Shown: piece after piece, positions 14,159-23,855 of the stretch
Position numbering within the stretch: position 1 is the first letter of the stretch
Layout of the letters: the number at the start of each line of letters is the position of its first letter
Assembly: GCA_951828585.1 (NCBI GenBank)
Contig: OX639991.1
Span: 4,012,001 to 4,076,000 of the forward strand
DNA from: Longimicrobiales bacterium
GTDB taxonomy: Bacteria > Gemmatimonadota > Gemmatimonadetes > Longimicrobiales > Gaopeijiaceae
DNA length: 64,000 bases
Direction: 5' to 3'
The notes under the pieces: model-generated
Databases searched by the model: none
What the model was told of the DNA's origin: nothing
The model's input: the letters and a program-made list of their open reading frames with translations, nothing else
Translations under genes and position numbers: made by a program

Positions 14159-17100
14159 TCAGCTCACCAGCCGCGTTTCCCGTATCGGCTCCAGTCCCTC
14201 GCGAACCAGGAGTTCGTTGAGTCTCCCCAGGTCGCGGATGATGACGATCTCCATCTCCTTCAACTGTGTGTCCAGCAGCTCCGCAAGGCGCCGGAACACC
14301 GAGTATGACTGGTCGGTGGGCCGGCTTTCGGACCCTTCCACCAGTCCCAGCAGCGCCGCCAGCTTGTTGTTGAGCTTGATGGGGTAGTTGAGCGGGTCCT
14401 GGTTGCTCTGGTTCTTCACCTGGTAGATCTCGGCCTCGACGATGCTCAGGTTGTCCTTCACCACGACCGCCTGGGTCTCGACCTCGTCGTGATCGGTCTC
14501 CTCCATCCGCGCGTCGACCTGCCCCTTGATGTCGCGTGACTTGATGACGGCCTCGTTCGCCTCCGTGACCCGGTCCCGGATCCGGATGGCCAGCTCGAAG
14601 CGTTCGCGCAGGTCGGCGACCGTCACCCCTTGCAGGTTCGGGTTGAGCCGAATGTCGAAGTCCCGCGTCAGCGGCGCGCCGTCGTCCACCGTCATCCGCA
14701 CGGTGTAGGTGCCGGGGACCGCCGTGGGACCCGTGGGGCGCGCGGCCCACATGATCCGTCCCTCGAAATCGGTCCACGCCGGGTAGCGCAGGTCCCAGCG
14801 GAAGCTGTGGGATCCCTGCTCCACCGCAGGGCTGCCACCCCCACCGCCGCCGAAGAAACGCGCGAAGGGACTCCCGTCCTCCTCTTCCTCCTCGTCTTCG
14901 GCCGTCCCCTCGTAGCCGCGGACCACCTCGCCGCCGCCGTCCAGGATCTCGATCGTGACCCGCTCGGCCGCCTCGGACAGGTAGTACCGGAACTGCGCGC
15001 CCTGGTCGATGCCGCGGTTGGGATCGACGGGATCGAAGAGCCACACCGGGGCGGCGGCGACCTCCGCGTTCACTTGTCTGAGCGGCCCGATGTCCTCGAG
15101 CACCCAGAACGACCGTCCGTGCGTCCCGATCACCAGGTCGTTCTCCTCCACCACCAGGTCCGACACCTGCACGACCGGCAGGTTCAGCGAAAGCGGCTGC
15201 CAGCGCGCGCCGTCGTCGAAGGAGACGTACACGGTGCGCTCGGAGGCGGCGTAGAGGAGCCCGGGGCGCGTGGGGTCCTCGCGCGTGGCCCGGATGAAGT
15301 CGTCGTCCGGGAGCCCACCGACGATCTTCGTCCAGCTTGCGCCGTAGTCCTCGGTCTTCCAGATGTAGGGGCCGCGGTCGTCGTCCACGAGGTAGCGGAT
15401 CCCCGACACGTACGCCTTGCCCGGCGTGTTGGGCGACGCCTCGATCGTGTTGATGCGCACGAAATCGGGAGCGTCCGGCGGCGTGACCGGCGTCCAGTCG
15501 AGGCCGCCGTCACGGGTGATGTGGACCAGGCCGTCGTCCGAGCCCGCCCAGATCACCTCGGCGTCGTGGTAGGAGGGGGCGATGGCGAAGACGGTCGCGA
15601 ATGTCTCCACCCCCGTCTGGTCCTTCGTGATGGGGCCGCCCGAGGGGCCCATTGTTTCGGTCGCGGCGCGGGTCAGATCGGGGCTGAGCTGCTCCCAGCT
15701 CTGGCCTTCGTTGGTGGTCTTCCACACCTTTTGCGTGCCGGTGTATAGGACGTTCGGATCATGGTGGGAGAAGACGATGGGGAAGGTCCACTGCACCCGT
15801 TCCACCAGGTCCTCGGCCGACTGCCCCATGGGATTCTCGGGCCACACGTTGACCGCGCGCGTCGCTCCCGTCGCCATGTCGAAACGGGACAGCGCGCCCC
15901 CGTAGCACCCCGCGTAGAAGACGTTCAGGTTGACCGGATTCGGGGCGATGTAGCCACTCTCGCAACCGCCGACCGCGTAGTACCAGGTCCGGTCGCCGGG
16001 CCCGCGCGCGGCCATCTGGTTCCAACCCCGCACCGGGATGCAGGCGGTCGAGTTGTCCTGCTGGCCGCCACAGATGTGGTACGGGGTGTGCTCGGTGGTG
16101 ATGACCCGGTAGAACTGGGCCGTCGAGTAGTCCTGGTCGGTCCAGCTCCGGCCGCCGTTGAAGGTGACGTTGGCGCCGCCGTCGTTGGCGTTGACCATGC
16201 GGTCCGAATCGTCCGGCGCGATCCAGAGGTCGTGGTTGTCGCCGTGGGGGACCTGGATCCCGCGCGGGAAGGTCTCGCCCCCGTCGCGCGACCGGTACAG
16301 GCCCGTGTTGAGGGCGTACATCACGTCCTCGTCGTTGGGGTCCGCGTACACACGCGTGTAGTAGAAGGCGCGCTGGCGCAGCTTGCGTTCGTCGTTGACC
16401 CGTTCCCAGGTCGCGCCCGCGTCGTCGGAGCGCCACACGCCGCCGTCCGGCTCATGCTCGATCAGAGCCCACACCCGGTTCGGATTGGCCGGCGACACGG
16501 CCACCCCGATCTTCCCGACCGGCCCCTCCGCCAGCCCGATGTTGCCGGTGATCTCGGTCCAGCTCTCGCCCCCGTCCGCGGACTTCCAGAGCCCACTGTC
16601 CTCCCCGCCCGACGACATCCCCCAGGAGCGCCTCCACGCCTCCCAGATCGACGCATAGATAACGTCGGGATTCGTCACGTCGACGCTGATGTCCGTCGCG
16701 CCGGCCTTGTCGCTCTTGTAGAGGACCTTGCGCCAGGTGGCGCCGCCGTCGGTGGTCTTGAAGACGCCGCGCTCGGGGTTGTCGGCGGAGTGTTTGCCGA
16801 AGGCGGCGGCCCACGCGATGTCGCAGTTCTCCGGGTGAATGCGGATGCGCGCGATGTTCTGGGTCTCCTTCAAACCGATGTGCTCCCACGTCTCCCCGCC
16901 GTCTGTGGACTTGTAGGCGCCGTCGCCCTGCTGGATGTTGCCGCGCAGCTGGGTCTCGCCCGTCCCCATGTACACGATGTCCGGGTTGGTCTCGCAGACC
17001 TGCACGGCCCCGATCGAGGCGCTGTTGATCTGACCGTCGGTCACGGGACGCCAGTTCTGTCCGCCGTCGTCGGTCTTCCAGAGGCCGCCCCCGGTCGTGC

Positions 17101-17311
17101 CCATGTAGTACTCGAAGGGCCTCGTCGCCGAACCCGCCGCGGCAATCGAGCGGCCGCCCCGCGGGGGGCCGACATTCCGCCAGTTCAGAGAACTCCACAG
17201 CTCTTCCGGGAAGGTCTCCTGGGCCCGGGCCGGAGCCGGCGCCGGCAGGACGGTCGCGACGACGGTGAAGAACACGGCGGAAAAGAAAACGAAAAGATGC
17301 GCGATACGCAT
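14159..17311 (-). CDS. Exported VPS10/sortilin-type beta-propeller protein
   Basis: A 1050-residue protein from ATG 17311. A signal peptide (FFTVVATVLPAPAPARAQ) is followed by SLNWRNVGPPRGGRSIAAAG. A long array of BNR/Asp-box repeats runs to about residue 730: GGLWKTDDGGQNWRPVTDGQ, STDGGETWEHIG, FKTTDGGATWRKV, WKTTNEGQSWEQLSPDLT. The last 250 residues hold a beta domain and helices (LRERFELAIRIRDRVTEANE, QDPLNYPIKLNNKLAALLGL). Proteins of this form are often called glycosyl hydrolases, but the sortilin-like propeller does not by itself prove an enzyme. Gemmatimonadota and Bacteroidota typically encode several. It is likely periplasmic or on the surface. No sorting domain is seen at the C-terminus. 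Confidence 0.88.
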   Translation of the reverse strand: MRIAHLFVFFSAVFFTVVATVLPAPAPARAQETFPEELWSSLNWRNVGPPRGGRSIAAAGSATRPFEYYMGTTGGGLWKTDDGGQNWRPVTDGQINSASIGAVQVCETNPDIVYMGTGETQLRGNIQQGDGAYKSTDGGETWEHIGLKETQNIARIRIHPENCDIAWAAAFGKHSADNPERGVFKTTDGGATWRKVLYKSDKAGATDISVDVTNPDVIYASIWEAWRRSWGMSSGGEDSGLWKSADGGESWTEITGNIGLAEGPVGKIGVAVSPANPNRVWALIEHEPDGGVWRSDDAGATWERVNDERKLRQRAFYYTRVYADPNDEDVMYALNTGLYRSRDGGETFPRGIQVPHGDNHDLWIAPDDSDRMVNANDGGANVTFNGGRSWTDQDYSTAQFYRVITTEHTPYHICGGQQDNSTACIPVRGWNQMAARGPGDRTWYYAVGGCESGYIAPNPVNLNVFYAGCYGGALSRFDMATGATRAVNVWPENPMGQSAEDLVERVQWTFPIVFSHHDPNVLYTGTQKVWKTTNEGQSWEQLSPDLTRAATETMGPSGGPITKDQTGVETFATVFAIAPSYHDAEVIWAGSDDGLVHITRDGGLDWTPVTPPDAPDFVRINTIEASPNTPGKAYVSGIRYLVDDDRGPYIWKTEDYGASWTKIVGGLPDDDFIRATREDPTRPGLLYAASERTVYVSFDDGARWQPLSLNLPVVQVSDLVVEENDLVIGTHGRSFWVLEDIGPLRQVNAEVAAAPVWLFDPVDPNRGIDQGAQFRYYLSEAAERVTIEILDGGGEVVRGYEGTAEDEEEEEDGSPFARFFGGGGGGSPAVEQGSHSFRWDLRYPAWTDFEGRIMWAARPTGPTAVPGTYTVRMTVDDGAPLTRDFDIRLNPNLQGVTVADLRERFELAIRIRDRVTEANEAVIKSRDIKGQVDARMEETDHDEVETQAVVVKDNLSIVEAEIYQVKNQSNQDPLNYPIKLNNKLAALLGLVEGSESRPTDQSYSVFRRLAELLDTQLKEMEIVIIRDLGRLNELLVREGLEPIRETRLVS

Positions 17312-17419
17312 GGGAGGAGGTTACTCCTTTGGGATGAACGGATGAGGGAAACGGGGATGGGTGAGCGGTCCGAAAAGCGATTGCCGCCCGGTTGCCGCGA
17401 GGTGGCTGGACACGAACCG

Positions 17420-17893
17420 CTAGCGGCCCAGGAAACCTATCGTGAAGCTCCGCCCACCGTTGTTGTCGGGTCGTTCCCCACCCTCTCCAAACTCTCCCCC
17501 GAAAGCCGCAAGGGCCAGGAACCCGATGCCCCCCAGGATCCCCACACCTAGCAGGGCGCTCCTGCCCCTGGAGAACTCACGAATCTCGATCGCGACCACC
17601 TCGTCCCGGGGCACCCGGTACACGTTCTCCTGTACCAGCTCCTGCAAGGCGCCGAAGTGCTGCCGGGTCCGCACCTCGAGGACGATGGTGTCTCCCGCAG
17701 AGAGCACGGTGCCTTCCACCGACACCGTCGGCGGCGGTACGTTCGGCGTCGAAACCGCCGATTGAAGCGGGACATGCACCCTCGCCACGGAACCGGGCGC
17801 GGGCGACTCGACCGGCAGGTAGGTGTGGCAACCGGACAGCAACAGAGCCCCGGCCACCACAACGGCACGACGGAACCCTCGCAGAACGAACAT
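17420..17893 (-). CDS. Small lipoprotein, unknown function
   Basis: A 157-residue protein from ATG 17893. The signal ends in LLLSGCHTYLPVE, a good lipobox. A beta-rich middle (VSVEGTVLSAGDTIVLEVRT, then EVVAIEIREFSRGRSALLGV) precedes a hydrophobic glycine-rich segment (GILGGIGFLALAAFGGEFGE) near the C-terminus. I do not recognise a family. The start overlaps the stop of the next gene upstream by one base (TGATG), so the two lipoproteins are coupled. Confidence 0.68.
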   Translation of the reverse strand: MFVLRGFRRAVVVAGALLLSGCHTYLPVESPAPGSVARVHVPLQSAVSTPNVPPPTVSVEGTVLSAGDTIVLEVRTRQHFGALQELVQENVYRVPRDEVVAIEIREFSRGRSALLGVGILGGIGFLALAAFGGEFGEGGERPDNNGGRSFTIGFLGR

Positions 17894-18327
17894 CAGAAGG
17901 CCACATCCACGTTTTCGGTGAGCACTTGGTTGAAGACATAGACATATCGCCAGGGTTGGTCCGGAAAGATTCCTCCGAATCGGGATACCAGGGTGCGGCT
18001 GTCCACATCGACCGTCACGGTGACGGCCAGTGTATCGCCGGCCAGGGTCTCCACCTGAACGAACCACTGCTGTTCGGCGGCGATGCTCATCGCGGTGTCG
18101 ATCGGGAGGGTGTGCAGCACGGTGTCGGAAGAGAACACCTGCACGTGGGTGACACCCATCTCATCGATGCCGGCGACGAAATCCCTGGAATAGATCGCTC
18201 TCGCCTGCAGGCCCGCATCGCCCTCCATCTGGAAGAGGATTCGCGATGGCGTGCCGTCTTCCAGGATCTCGCAGGCCGTGGCCGCCAACGCGGCGGTGGC
18301 CAGCAGTGCACCGGCAATGGGTCTCAT
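17893..18327 (-). CDS. Small exported protein, unknown function
   Basis: A 144-residue protein from ATG 18327. The N-terminus LLATAALAATACEILEDGTP suggests a lipoprotein signal with the lipobox LAATAC. The mature protein is beta-rich and acidic (IYSRDFVAGIDEMGVTHVQV, VTVTVDVDSRTLVSRFGGIF). No known family is recognised. It is translationally coupled to the downstream lipoprotein and follows the SusD-like gene by 95 bases on the same strand. Confidence 0.65.
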   Translation of the reverse strand: MRPIAGALLATAALAATACEILEDGTPSRILFQMEGDAGLQARAIYSRDFVAGIDEMGVTHVQVFSSDTVLHTLPIDTAMSIAAEQQWFVQVETLAGDTLAVTVTVDVDSRTLVSRFGGIFPDQPWRYVYVFNQVLTENVDVAF

Positions 18328-18422
18328 GACTTCAGAATCTCCTGCCGTGAATCCACGCGGGAAGGGGCGGGCGCACCGACGCAGCCGCCGGCGCGCCCAC
18401 CCGAAGTTTCCCGCGCAGCCCA

Positions 18423-19769
18423 CTAGCACACCGAATAGGCGTTCTCGATGTGCTCGTTGGCCCGTCTCTCGATGATCGAGATGGGCAGCATGACGCCAGA
18501 ACACTTCACGGCGTCGGACGAGCCCTCCCACTTCGGTGCACCGATGTCCCACCGGTACATGTCCGCGAGGCGGAGGCCCTGAAGCATGACCGTCACACGG
18601 CGCATGTGCTGGAGCATTTCCATGCTGTCCATCTGGCCGCTGAACAGAGTCAGCCCGTCCATGGCCCGGATATGGTTGATGTGCTCCGCAAACATCGCAT
18701 CATTGCCGCCAGCCAGTGCGTTCTCCGCCAGGATGATGTGCATCATCCGCGTGGACGCCAGCGTCAGAGGCGGATAGATGCCACCCTTGTCCAGGTAGCT
18801 CCCGCCCTTCCACTGGTTCAGCCACTTGATCACCGAAGGATCGTCCACGTCGTCGATCGGATCCCTGAGGGCGATGCCGTTGACGTCGTTGGCCTCGTCG
18901 ACCGTCGCGAGCGTCAGATCGATCTGGTTCTCCTTGCGGTCGTTGATCCAGCCGGCCATCGAGTTCGAGGCGCTGGCGGCAGAGTACTCGAGGTTGTACA
19001 ACCAGTCCACGTCGCTGCCGCCGGCGGCGGCGATCACCGCCATGGCGTCCGCACCGGCCTCGGCCGAGTTGACCAGCCCGTTCCCCGAAGGAGACGGGTT
19101 GATCGCGTCCCAGACCGCGCGCGAGTGCCGCGCGCGGGCGCGCACCGCCATGGCGTTCATGGCCATGCCGGACTCGCCCACCTCGTTGAACCCGGAGATG
19201 GCCGCGCTCAGTCTGCCGATCGCGTCGTCCAGCACCTTGTACATGTTCTCCGAACCGACGGGCGGAGCCGCCTCGGTCTTGTCGGAGAAGGCGAAGTCCT
19301 CCTGGATCTCGCCGATCACCATGTACATGATGCCCGAGTAGAGGTTCGCACGGGCAAGGTTGAACTTCATCGCCGTCGAGGGGTTGTTCCCGACGTGCTC
19401 GGTCAGCGTGTTGATCGCCAGGTCGGTCATCCAGCGGGCCTGCCCCATGGAGGGGAACGGGCCGTCGATAAACTCGTTCAGCGGATCGTCGATGAAGCCT
19501 TTGTCCAGCGACAGCCAGGCGTCCCGCGAGCCGATCCAGCGCAGCTCGTCCGAAGCCACCAGGTAGGGCTGCCAGGACTGTGAAACGGAGGAAGACATGA
19601 GGGTCAGCGCTCCGTTCACCACGGCGGCTGCCGCGGCTTCCTGCTTGATATCGTCCTCGACCAGGTCGTTGGGGTTTTGCACGTCCAGCAGGCCGCCCAG
19701 ATCGCACGCCGCGAAGGCCAGCACGGCCATCAGCGCCGACGCCCGGGTCATGATAGTACGTCCATTCAT
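18423..19769 (-). CDS. SusD/RagB-like outer-membrane lipoprotein
   Basis: A 448-residue protein from ATG 19769. The signal ends LAFAACDLGGLLDVQNPNDL; a lipoprotein cysteine followed by LDVxNPN is the classic SusD N-terminus. The rest is helix-rich TPR-like sequence with the SusD pattern near ARANLYSGIMYMVIGEIQED and, near the end, INHIRAMDGLTLFSGQMDSM and RRVTVMLQGLRLADMYRWDI. SusD-like proteins cap a SusC-type TonB receptor and capture substrate at the cell surface. The gene follows the SusC-like gene by 16 bases, so the pair is one operon. The substrate is not deducible. Confidence 0.88.
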   Translation of the reverse strand: MNGRTIMTRASALMAVLAFAACDLGGLLDVQNPNDLVEDDIKQEAAAAAVVNGALTLMSSSVSQSWQPYLVASDELRWIGSRDAWLSLDKGFIDDPLNEFIDGPFPSMGQARWMTDLAINTLTEHVGNNPSTAMKFNLARANLYSGIMYMVIGEIQEDFAFSDKTEAAPPVGSENMYKVLDDAIGRLSAAISGFNEVGESGMAMNAMAVRARARHSRAVWDAINPSPSGNGLVNSAEAGADAMAVIAAAGGSDVDWLYNLEYSAASASNSMAGWINDRKENQIDLTLATVDEANDVNGIALRDPIDDVDDPSVIKWLNQWKGGSYLDKGGIYPPLTLASTRMMHIILAENALAGGNDAMFAEHINHIRAMDGLTLFSGQMDSMEMLQHMRRVTVMLQGLRLADMYRWDIGAPKWEGSSDAVKCSGVMLPISIIERRANEHIENAYSVC

Positions 19770-19785
19770 GATCTTTTCTCCTCTC

Positions 19786-22700
19786 CTAGAACGTGACGCG
19801 GGTGGAAAGCGTGATGCGCCGCGGCACCGGAATGCCCCAGCCTTCCGTCGAATCCAGGAAGTTGCAGCTCAAGCCTCCGTTGCACCGGCCCAGCACGTTG
19901 CCCTCCGGATCCATGCCCGGGTAGTCCCCGAACATGAAGAGCCGCAGGTTGCGAACGCCCAGGTTCATGGTCGCCGTCGACACTCCCCAGCCCTGTACGA
20001 AAGAGGTCGGGATGCGGTAGACGAGCGCCAGTTCGCGCCACTGGAGCCAGTCGGCGTCGTAGATGCCGTTCATGCCGCTCATCGGCGACAGGCCCTCGAT
20101 CTCCTCCGCCCAGGAAACCGCCGCGTCCAGCCGCTGCTCGGCCGACGACGCGGGGTTGACCATGATGGAGTACAGCTCCGCCGAGCGGGGCGTGTTGCGC
20201 CCGATGAAGCCGTTGGCCCGGCGGAACATGCCGGACAGGTCCTGCACCTGGTGGCCGATCTTGTACTCGAAGAGCGAGTTGAGCTCGAAGTTGCCGGCGA
20301 AGGCGATGTTGAAGCCGAACGAGCCGGCGAAGTCGGGGGTCGGCTTGCCCAGGTAGCTGTCGAGCAGGCCGCTGCCGCAGTTGTGCGACGCGAGCTTGCC
20401 GTTGGGGGTTCCGAAGTCGCTGTTGCCGATCGCGAGCGGCTTGAAGCTGCTGGGGTCGCGCGGCTGGCTGAAGTACTCGAGCGCCTGCTGGCGGGACGGT
20501 GCCACGCACTCGCCGCCAACGGGGCTGAGGATATTGAGCGGGATCTCCGCGAGATCGCTGCCGGCGAGCTTGGCGCCAAAGAACGCGGCGGGCGCGTATC
20601 CGACCTGCAGGAAATTGCGGTAGCGGGGGTACGTTCCGCCCGTCTTCAGCGGCGGCGCGCCGCCCATGTCGGTGATCTCCTGATTCTCGTACGCAGTGTT
20701 GGCGAAGATGTTGACCGACAGGCCCTCCTGCTGGAGCACGGAGCCCCGCAGGTTCAACTCGACGCCGTTGGCCTGCATCTCGCCGATGTTGTCGAGCTGC
20801 GTCTGCGTGAAGCCGCCCGTGACCGGGAACTGGCGCGCCACCATGACGTCGGTGCCCTTGCGGGTCCAGTAGGTGGCCTCCATCGACCAGCTGTCGTTCA
20901 TGAAGCCCAGCTCGGTGCCGACCTCGATCTCGGTCGATACTTCGGGCCGGAGCGACTCGTTGCCCAGGTTCGCGGGCCGTACGCCGGGGCCCGATTCCGA
21001 GCCCTGCGACGAGAAGGTCGTGAACTTGTCGAAGGCGCCGGGCTGCAGTCCGGACTGGCCGATGGCGCTCCGCAGGCGGAAGGTCGAAAGCATCTCGGAC
21101 GCCATGTCCATGGCCCGCATGGGCTGCACGGAGAGCGAGACCTTCGGGTAGAACGCGGTGCTGAACTCGGCGCCGAAGGCCGAGTTGGCGTCCCAGCGGC
21201 CGCCGACGGTCAGGAAGGCCCAGTCGTCCCAGCCGACCTGGTCCTGCAGGTAGCCGCCGATCTGTGTGACCCGGAGCCAGGACTCGTAGGAACCCTCGGA
21301 GCCGAGCGCCGACAGCGTCTCGAGACCGGGGCCCGGGAAGTCGCGGCCGCCGCCGCCCGCGGACTGCCGCTGGCGGAGAAAGCCCTGCGCACCGAAGAGG
21401 AAGGTGTTCTCGATGCGGTCGGTTCTGAAGATGTAGGACCCCTTCATGTCAGCCGTGATTTCGCGGCTGCGGTCCTCGTTGACGCTCCGGCTGCCGTCGG
21501 GCGTGGAGCCCGAGAACCCGTCCACATTCCATGCGTACGGGCGGAAGGAGACGGCGTCGTCCGAGGTGAAGTCGATGCCGAAGGCGCCCGACAGACGGAA
21601 GTTGTCGACCGGGGTGTACTCGGCATTCAGGGTGCCCGTGAAGTGCTGCGAGTTCACGAAGTTGAGCTGGTACATGTTCTCGCGCAGCGTGGCGAAGGCG
21701 GGCTGGCCGTAATAGTTATCCACGCAATCCGAGCCATCGGCGTCGGTGCAAGTATTGGCCAGCCGCAGCTGCATCATGAGCGCGGACGAGAATACCCCGT
21801 AGATGTTGTTGGAGTTGTCCGGGGTGTGGTGCTCCATGTCCGAGAAGAGCGTGGTCACGCCGAGGCGCAGCTTGTCGCTCGGCATCACCGTGAAGTTCGA
21901 GGTGATCGAGGCGCGGCGGTTCGTGTCGGTCTCCGGCTCGATGCCCGGGACCGGGTCGAAGTTCTTCGCGGCGTCGTAGGGGCCGTCCTCGGTGGTCAGG
22001 CGGCCGGACACGTAGTACTGGAACGACTGGGAGCCGCCCGAAACCGATCCGGAATACGCCTGGCCGATACCCGTGGTGAGCAGATCGGGGACCAGATCGC
22101 GCTCGATGGGGGTGAAGGGTTGCACGGACCCGCCCCATTGGGCCGTCATCCGCGCGATGGCGTCGGCGAGCCTCTGTGCGTCGCCGTCTCCGGTGCAGCC
22201 CGGGGTCGCGCATGCGCGACCGGCGAAGTCCGCCATGGGCAGGATCCTGTTCGTCGGCACCGAAATCCCGGTCAAATCGACCTGGGCGGTGAAGCGCGGC
22301 GCACCGACCTGCCCCTTCTTGGTGAAGATCTGGATGACGCCGTTGGACGCCTCCGTCCCGTAGAGCGTGGCCGCCGCCGCGCCCTTGAGGATTTCGATGC
22401 GCTCGATCGACTCGGGCGGAATGTCGTCGAGGCGCGACGGGTTGCCCTGGCCGTTGAAGTTCTGCACGGCCGAGCGGTCCACCCGGATGCCGTCAACGTA
22501 GACGATGGGCTCATTGAGCTGCGTGAGCGACGCCGAGCCGCGGATGCGGATGCGCGCGCCCTCGCCGGTGTAGCCCGACGACGGAAGCGCGACCACGCCG
22601 GGCTCGCGACCGGCGATCAGCTGGCTGAAATCACTCACCGGCGCATTCTCAAGCGAGGCCGCGTTGATGGTGGCGATGGTGTTGCCCAGCTTCCGCTTTT

Positions 22701-23100
22701 CGGTCACCACCCCCGCGCCCGTAACCACGAGTTCGTCGAGCGCGATGGCGGTCTGTTCGAGCTCGAAGTCGAGCTCGGCCGTGCCACCGGCGGTCACCGT
22801 GACCGTCATCTCCGCTTCGCGATACCCGACCCGCGAGGCGCGGACGGTGTACTCGCCGGCGGGTACCGACAGGATGATATATCCGCCCGAGGCGTTGGTG
22901 AGGACACCGAACGAGGTGTCGTCGATCTTCACCAGGACCGCCTCCAGCGGCCGCGTGGACGCGCCATCGGTCACCCAGCCGCCAAGCGTGCCGGTCGTTT
23001 GGGCCGATGCGCCCGGTGCAAGGGCGAACCCGGCGATCAAGGCCAGGGCCAGCCCTCCCGCCCCATTCCCGGGGCTGGTTCGAAACAAGGTACGTATCAT
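19786..23100 (-). CDS. SusC/RagA-like TonB-dependent outer-membrane receptor
   Basis: A 1104-residue protein from ATG 23100. A signal peptide (LALALIAGFALAPGASAQ) is followed by a CarboxypepD-regulatory-like domain at about 38-115 (LGGWVTDGASTRPLEAVLVK). The plug starts near 125 (TAIALDELVVTGAGV), with ENAPVSDFSQLIAGREPGVV, GEGARIRIRGSASL and PIVYVDGIRVDRS, the RagA-type plug signature. A long beta-barrel ends GIPVPRRITLSTRVTF with an aromatic last residue, as expected for BAM folding. It should import a nutrient with TonB energy and its SusD partner. The preceding intergenic region contains an inverted repeat. An uninterrupted frame on the other strand is a GC artefact. Confidence 0.92.
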   Translation of the reverse strand: MIRTLFRTSPGNGAGGLALALIAGFALAPGASAQTTGTLGGWVTDGASTRPLEAVLVKIDDTSFGVLTNASGGYIILSVPAGEYTVRASRVGYREAEMTVTVTAGGTAELDFELEQTAIALDELVVTGAGVVTEKRKLGNTIATINAASLENAPVSDFSQLIAGREPGVVALPSSGYTGEGARIRIRGSASLTQLNEPIVYVDGIRVDRSAVQNFNGQGNPSRLDDIPPESIERIEILKGAAAATLYGTEASNGVIQIFTKKGQVGAPRFTAQVDLTGISVPTNRILPMADFAGRACATPGCTGDGDAQRLADAIARMTAQWGGSVQPFTPIERDLVPDLLTTGIGQAYSGSVSGGSQSFQYYVSGRLTTEDGPYDAAKNFDPVPGIEPETDTNRRASITSNFTVMPSDKLRLGVTTLFSDMEHHTPDNSNNIYGVFSSALMMQLRLANTCTDADGSDCVDNYYGQPAFATLRENMYQLNFVNSQHFTGTLNAEYTPVDNFRLSGAFGIDFTSDDAVSFRPYAWNVDGFSGSTPDGSRSVNEDRSREITADMKGSYIFRTDRIENTFLFGAQGFLRQRQSAGGGGRDFPGPGLETLSALGSEGSYESWLRVTQIGGYLQDQVGWDDWAFLTVGGRWDANSAFGAEFSTAFYPKVSLSVQPMRAMDMASEMLSTFRLRSAIGQSGLQPGAFDKFTTFSSQGSESGPGVRPANLGNESLRPEVSTEIEVGTELGFMNDSWSMEATYWTRKGTDVMVARQFPVTGGFTQTQLDNIGEMQANGVELNLRGSVLQQEGLSVNIFANTAYENQEITDMGGAPPLKTGGTYPRYRNFLQVGYAPAAFFGAKLAGSDLAEIPLNILSPVGGECVAPSRQQALEYFSQPRDPSSFKPLAIGNSDFGTPNGKLASHNCGSGLLDSYLGKPTPDFAGSFGFNIAFAGNFELNSLFEYKIGHQVQDLSGMFRRANGFIGRNTPRSAELYSIMVNPASSAEQRLDAAVSWAEEIEGLSPMSGMNGIYDADWLQWRELALVYRIPTSFVQGWGVSTATMNLGVRNLRLFMFGDYPGMDPEGNVLGRCNGGLSCNFLDSTEGWGIPVPRRITLSTRVTF

Positions 23101-23353
23101 GGTTCTCCCTCCGTTTGTGAGTCTCTTCTCCTAGACACGTAGACGCCCAATTCTGCTATGTAATCCGGGGATTTCCCGGTCAGGGCCAAAGCCCGATCCC
23201 AACACCTTCCTATTGGTTGCCGCAGACCGCGCCAACCAACCGGGAAATCTACACTACTCTCCGGCCTTCTGCAACTCTCTCTCACACTCACATTTCGAGG
23301 GGCGGATTCTCCCGTCGCGACGGCCGGAATCCCCCTCAACCCCCCTCCCCGGG
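23101..23353. promoter_or_regulatory. Upstream region of susC with nested inverted repeats
   Basis: This 253-base gap between ridA and susC contains a perfect 11-base inverted repeat (GATTTCCCGGT at 23170-23180 and its complement at 23239-23249). Inside it is a 7-base stem (TTGGTTG at 23213 with CAACCAA at 23233). Either could be an operator or a folded leader on the susC transcript. I see no convincing sigma-70 boxes. Confidence 0.4.
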
Positions 23354-23740
23354 TCACGCGACCCGGGCCACGACCTCGATTTCCACGCCCACGCCCTGCG
23401 GCAACCCCCCGGCAGCCACCGTCGCACGCGCGGGGCGATGGTCGCCGAAGTGCGCGGCGTAGACAGCATTCATGTCGGCGAAGAAGGACATGTCGGAGAG
23501 GTACACCGTGGTCTTGACGACAGTCTGCAGGCTTCCCCCGGCGGCCGCCAGCACCGCTGCGAGATTCCTCAGAACCTGTTCGCTCTGCGCCGCCACATCC
23601 CCCTCGATCAGCGATCCAGTCGCAGGGTCGATGGCAATCTGGCCCGAGGCGAAGATCCAGCCATCGGTCACGATGGCCTGCGAGTAGGGGCCGAGGGCTC
23701 CGGGGGCGTCATCCGTGTGAACGGCGGCGATTTGCGCCAT
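23354..23740 (-). CDS. ridA: RidA family enamine/imine deaminase
   Basis: A 128-residue protein, normal for the YjgF/YER057c/UK114 family. It shows GALGPYSQAIVTDGWIFASG at the N-terminus, VLRNLAAVLAAAGGSLQTVV in the middle, and RPARATVAAGGLPQGVGVEI, which includes the catalytic-site arginine of the RidA subgroup and the ending V-E-I-E. RidA hydrolyses reactive 2-aminoacrylate-type enamines released by PLP enzymes, acting in the cytosol as a trimer. It stands alone, 115 bases before the heptose kinase gene on the same strand. Confidence 0.92.
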   Translation of the reverse strand: MAQIAAVHTDDAPGALGPYSQAIVTDGWIFASGQIAIDPATGSLIEGDVAAQSEQVLRNLAAVLAAAGGSLQTVVKTTVYLSDMSFFADMNAVYAAHFGDHRPARATVAAGGLPQGVGVEIEVVARVA

Positions 23741-23855
23741 CTTGCTTTCAATCTCCGGTCTTAGAGGCAGCGTTGTCGGGCGGACAACTCTCGCGTCATC
23801 GGGACACGTAAGTCAAGCAGGGCAAGGACATCCGCGTGTGCGGGACCCGCGCCCC

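Noticed and set aside
19597-23142. A very long open frame on the plus strand opposite the SusC-like gene
   Set aside because: It is arginine-, glycine- and glutamate-rich with no domain or signal, and mirrors the coding frame of susC; high GC keeps antisense frames open. The same applies to long frames opposite the sortilin-like protein, argS, the biotin carboxylase and lpxH.
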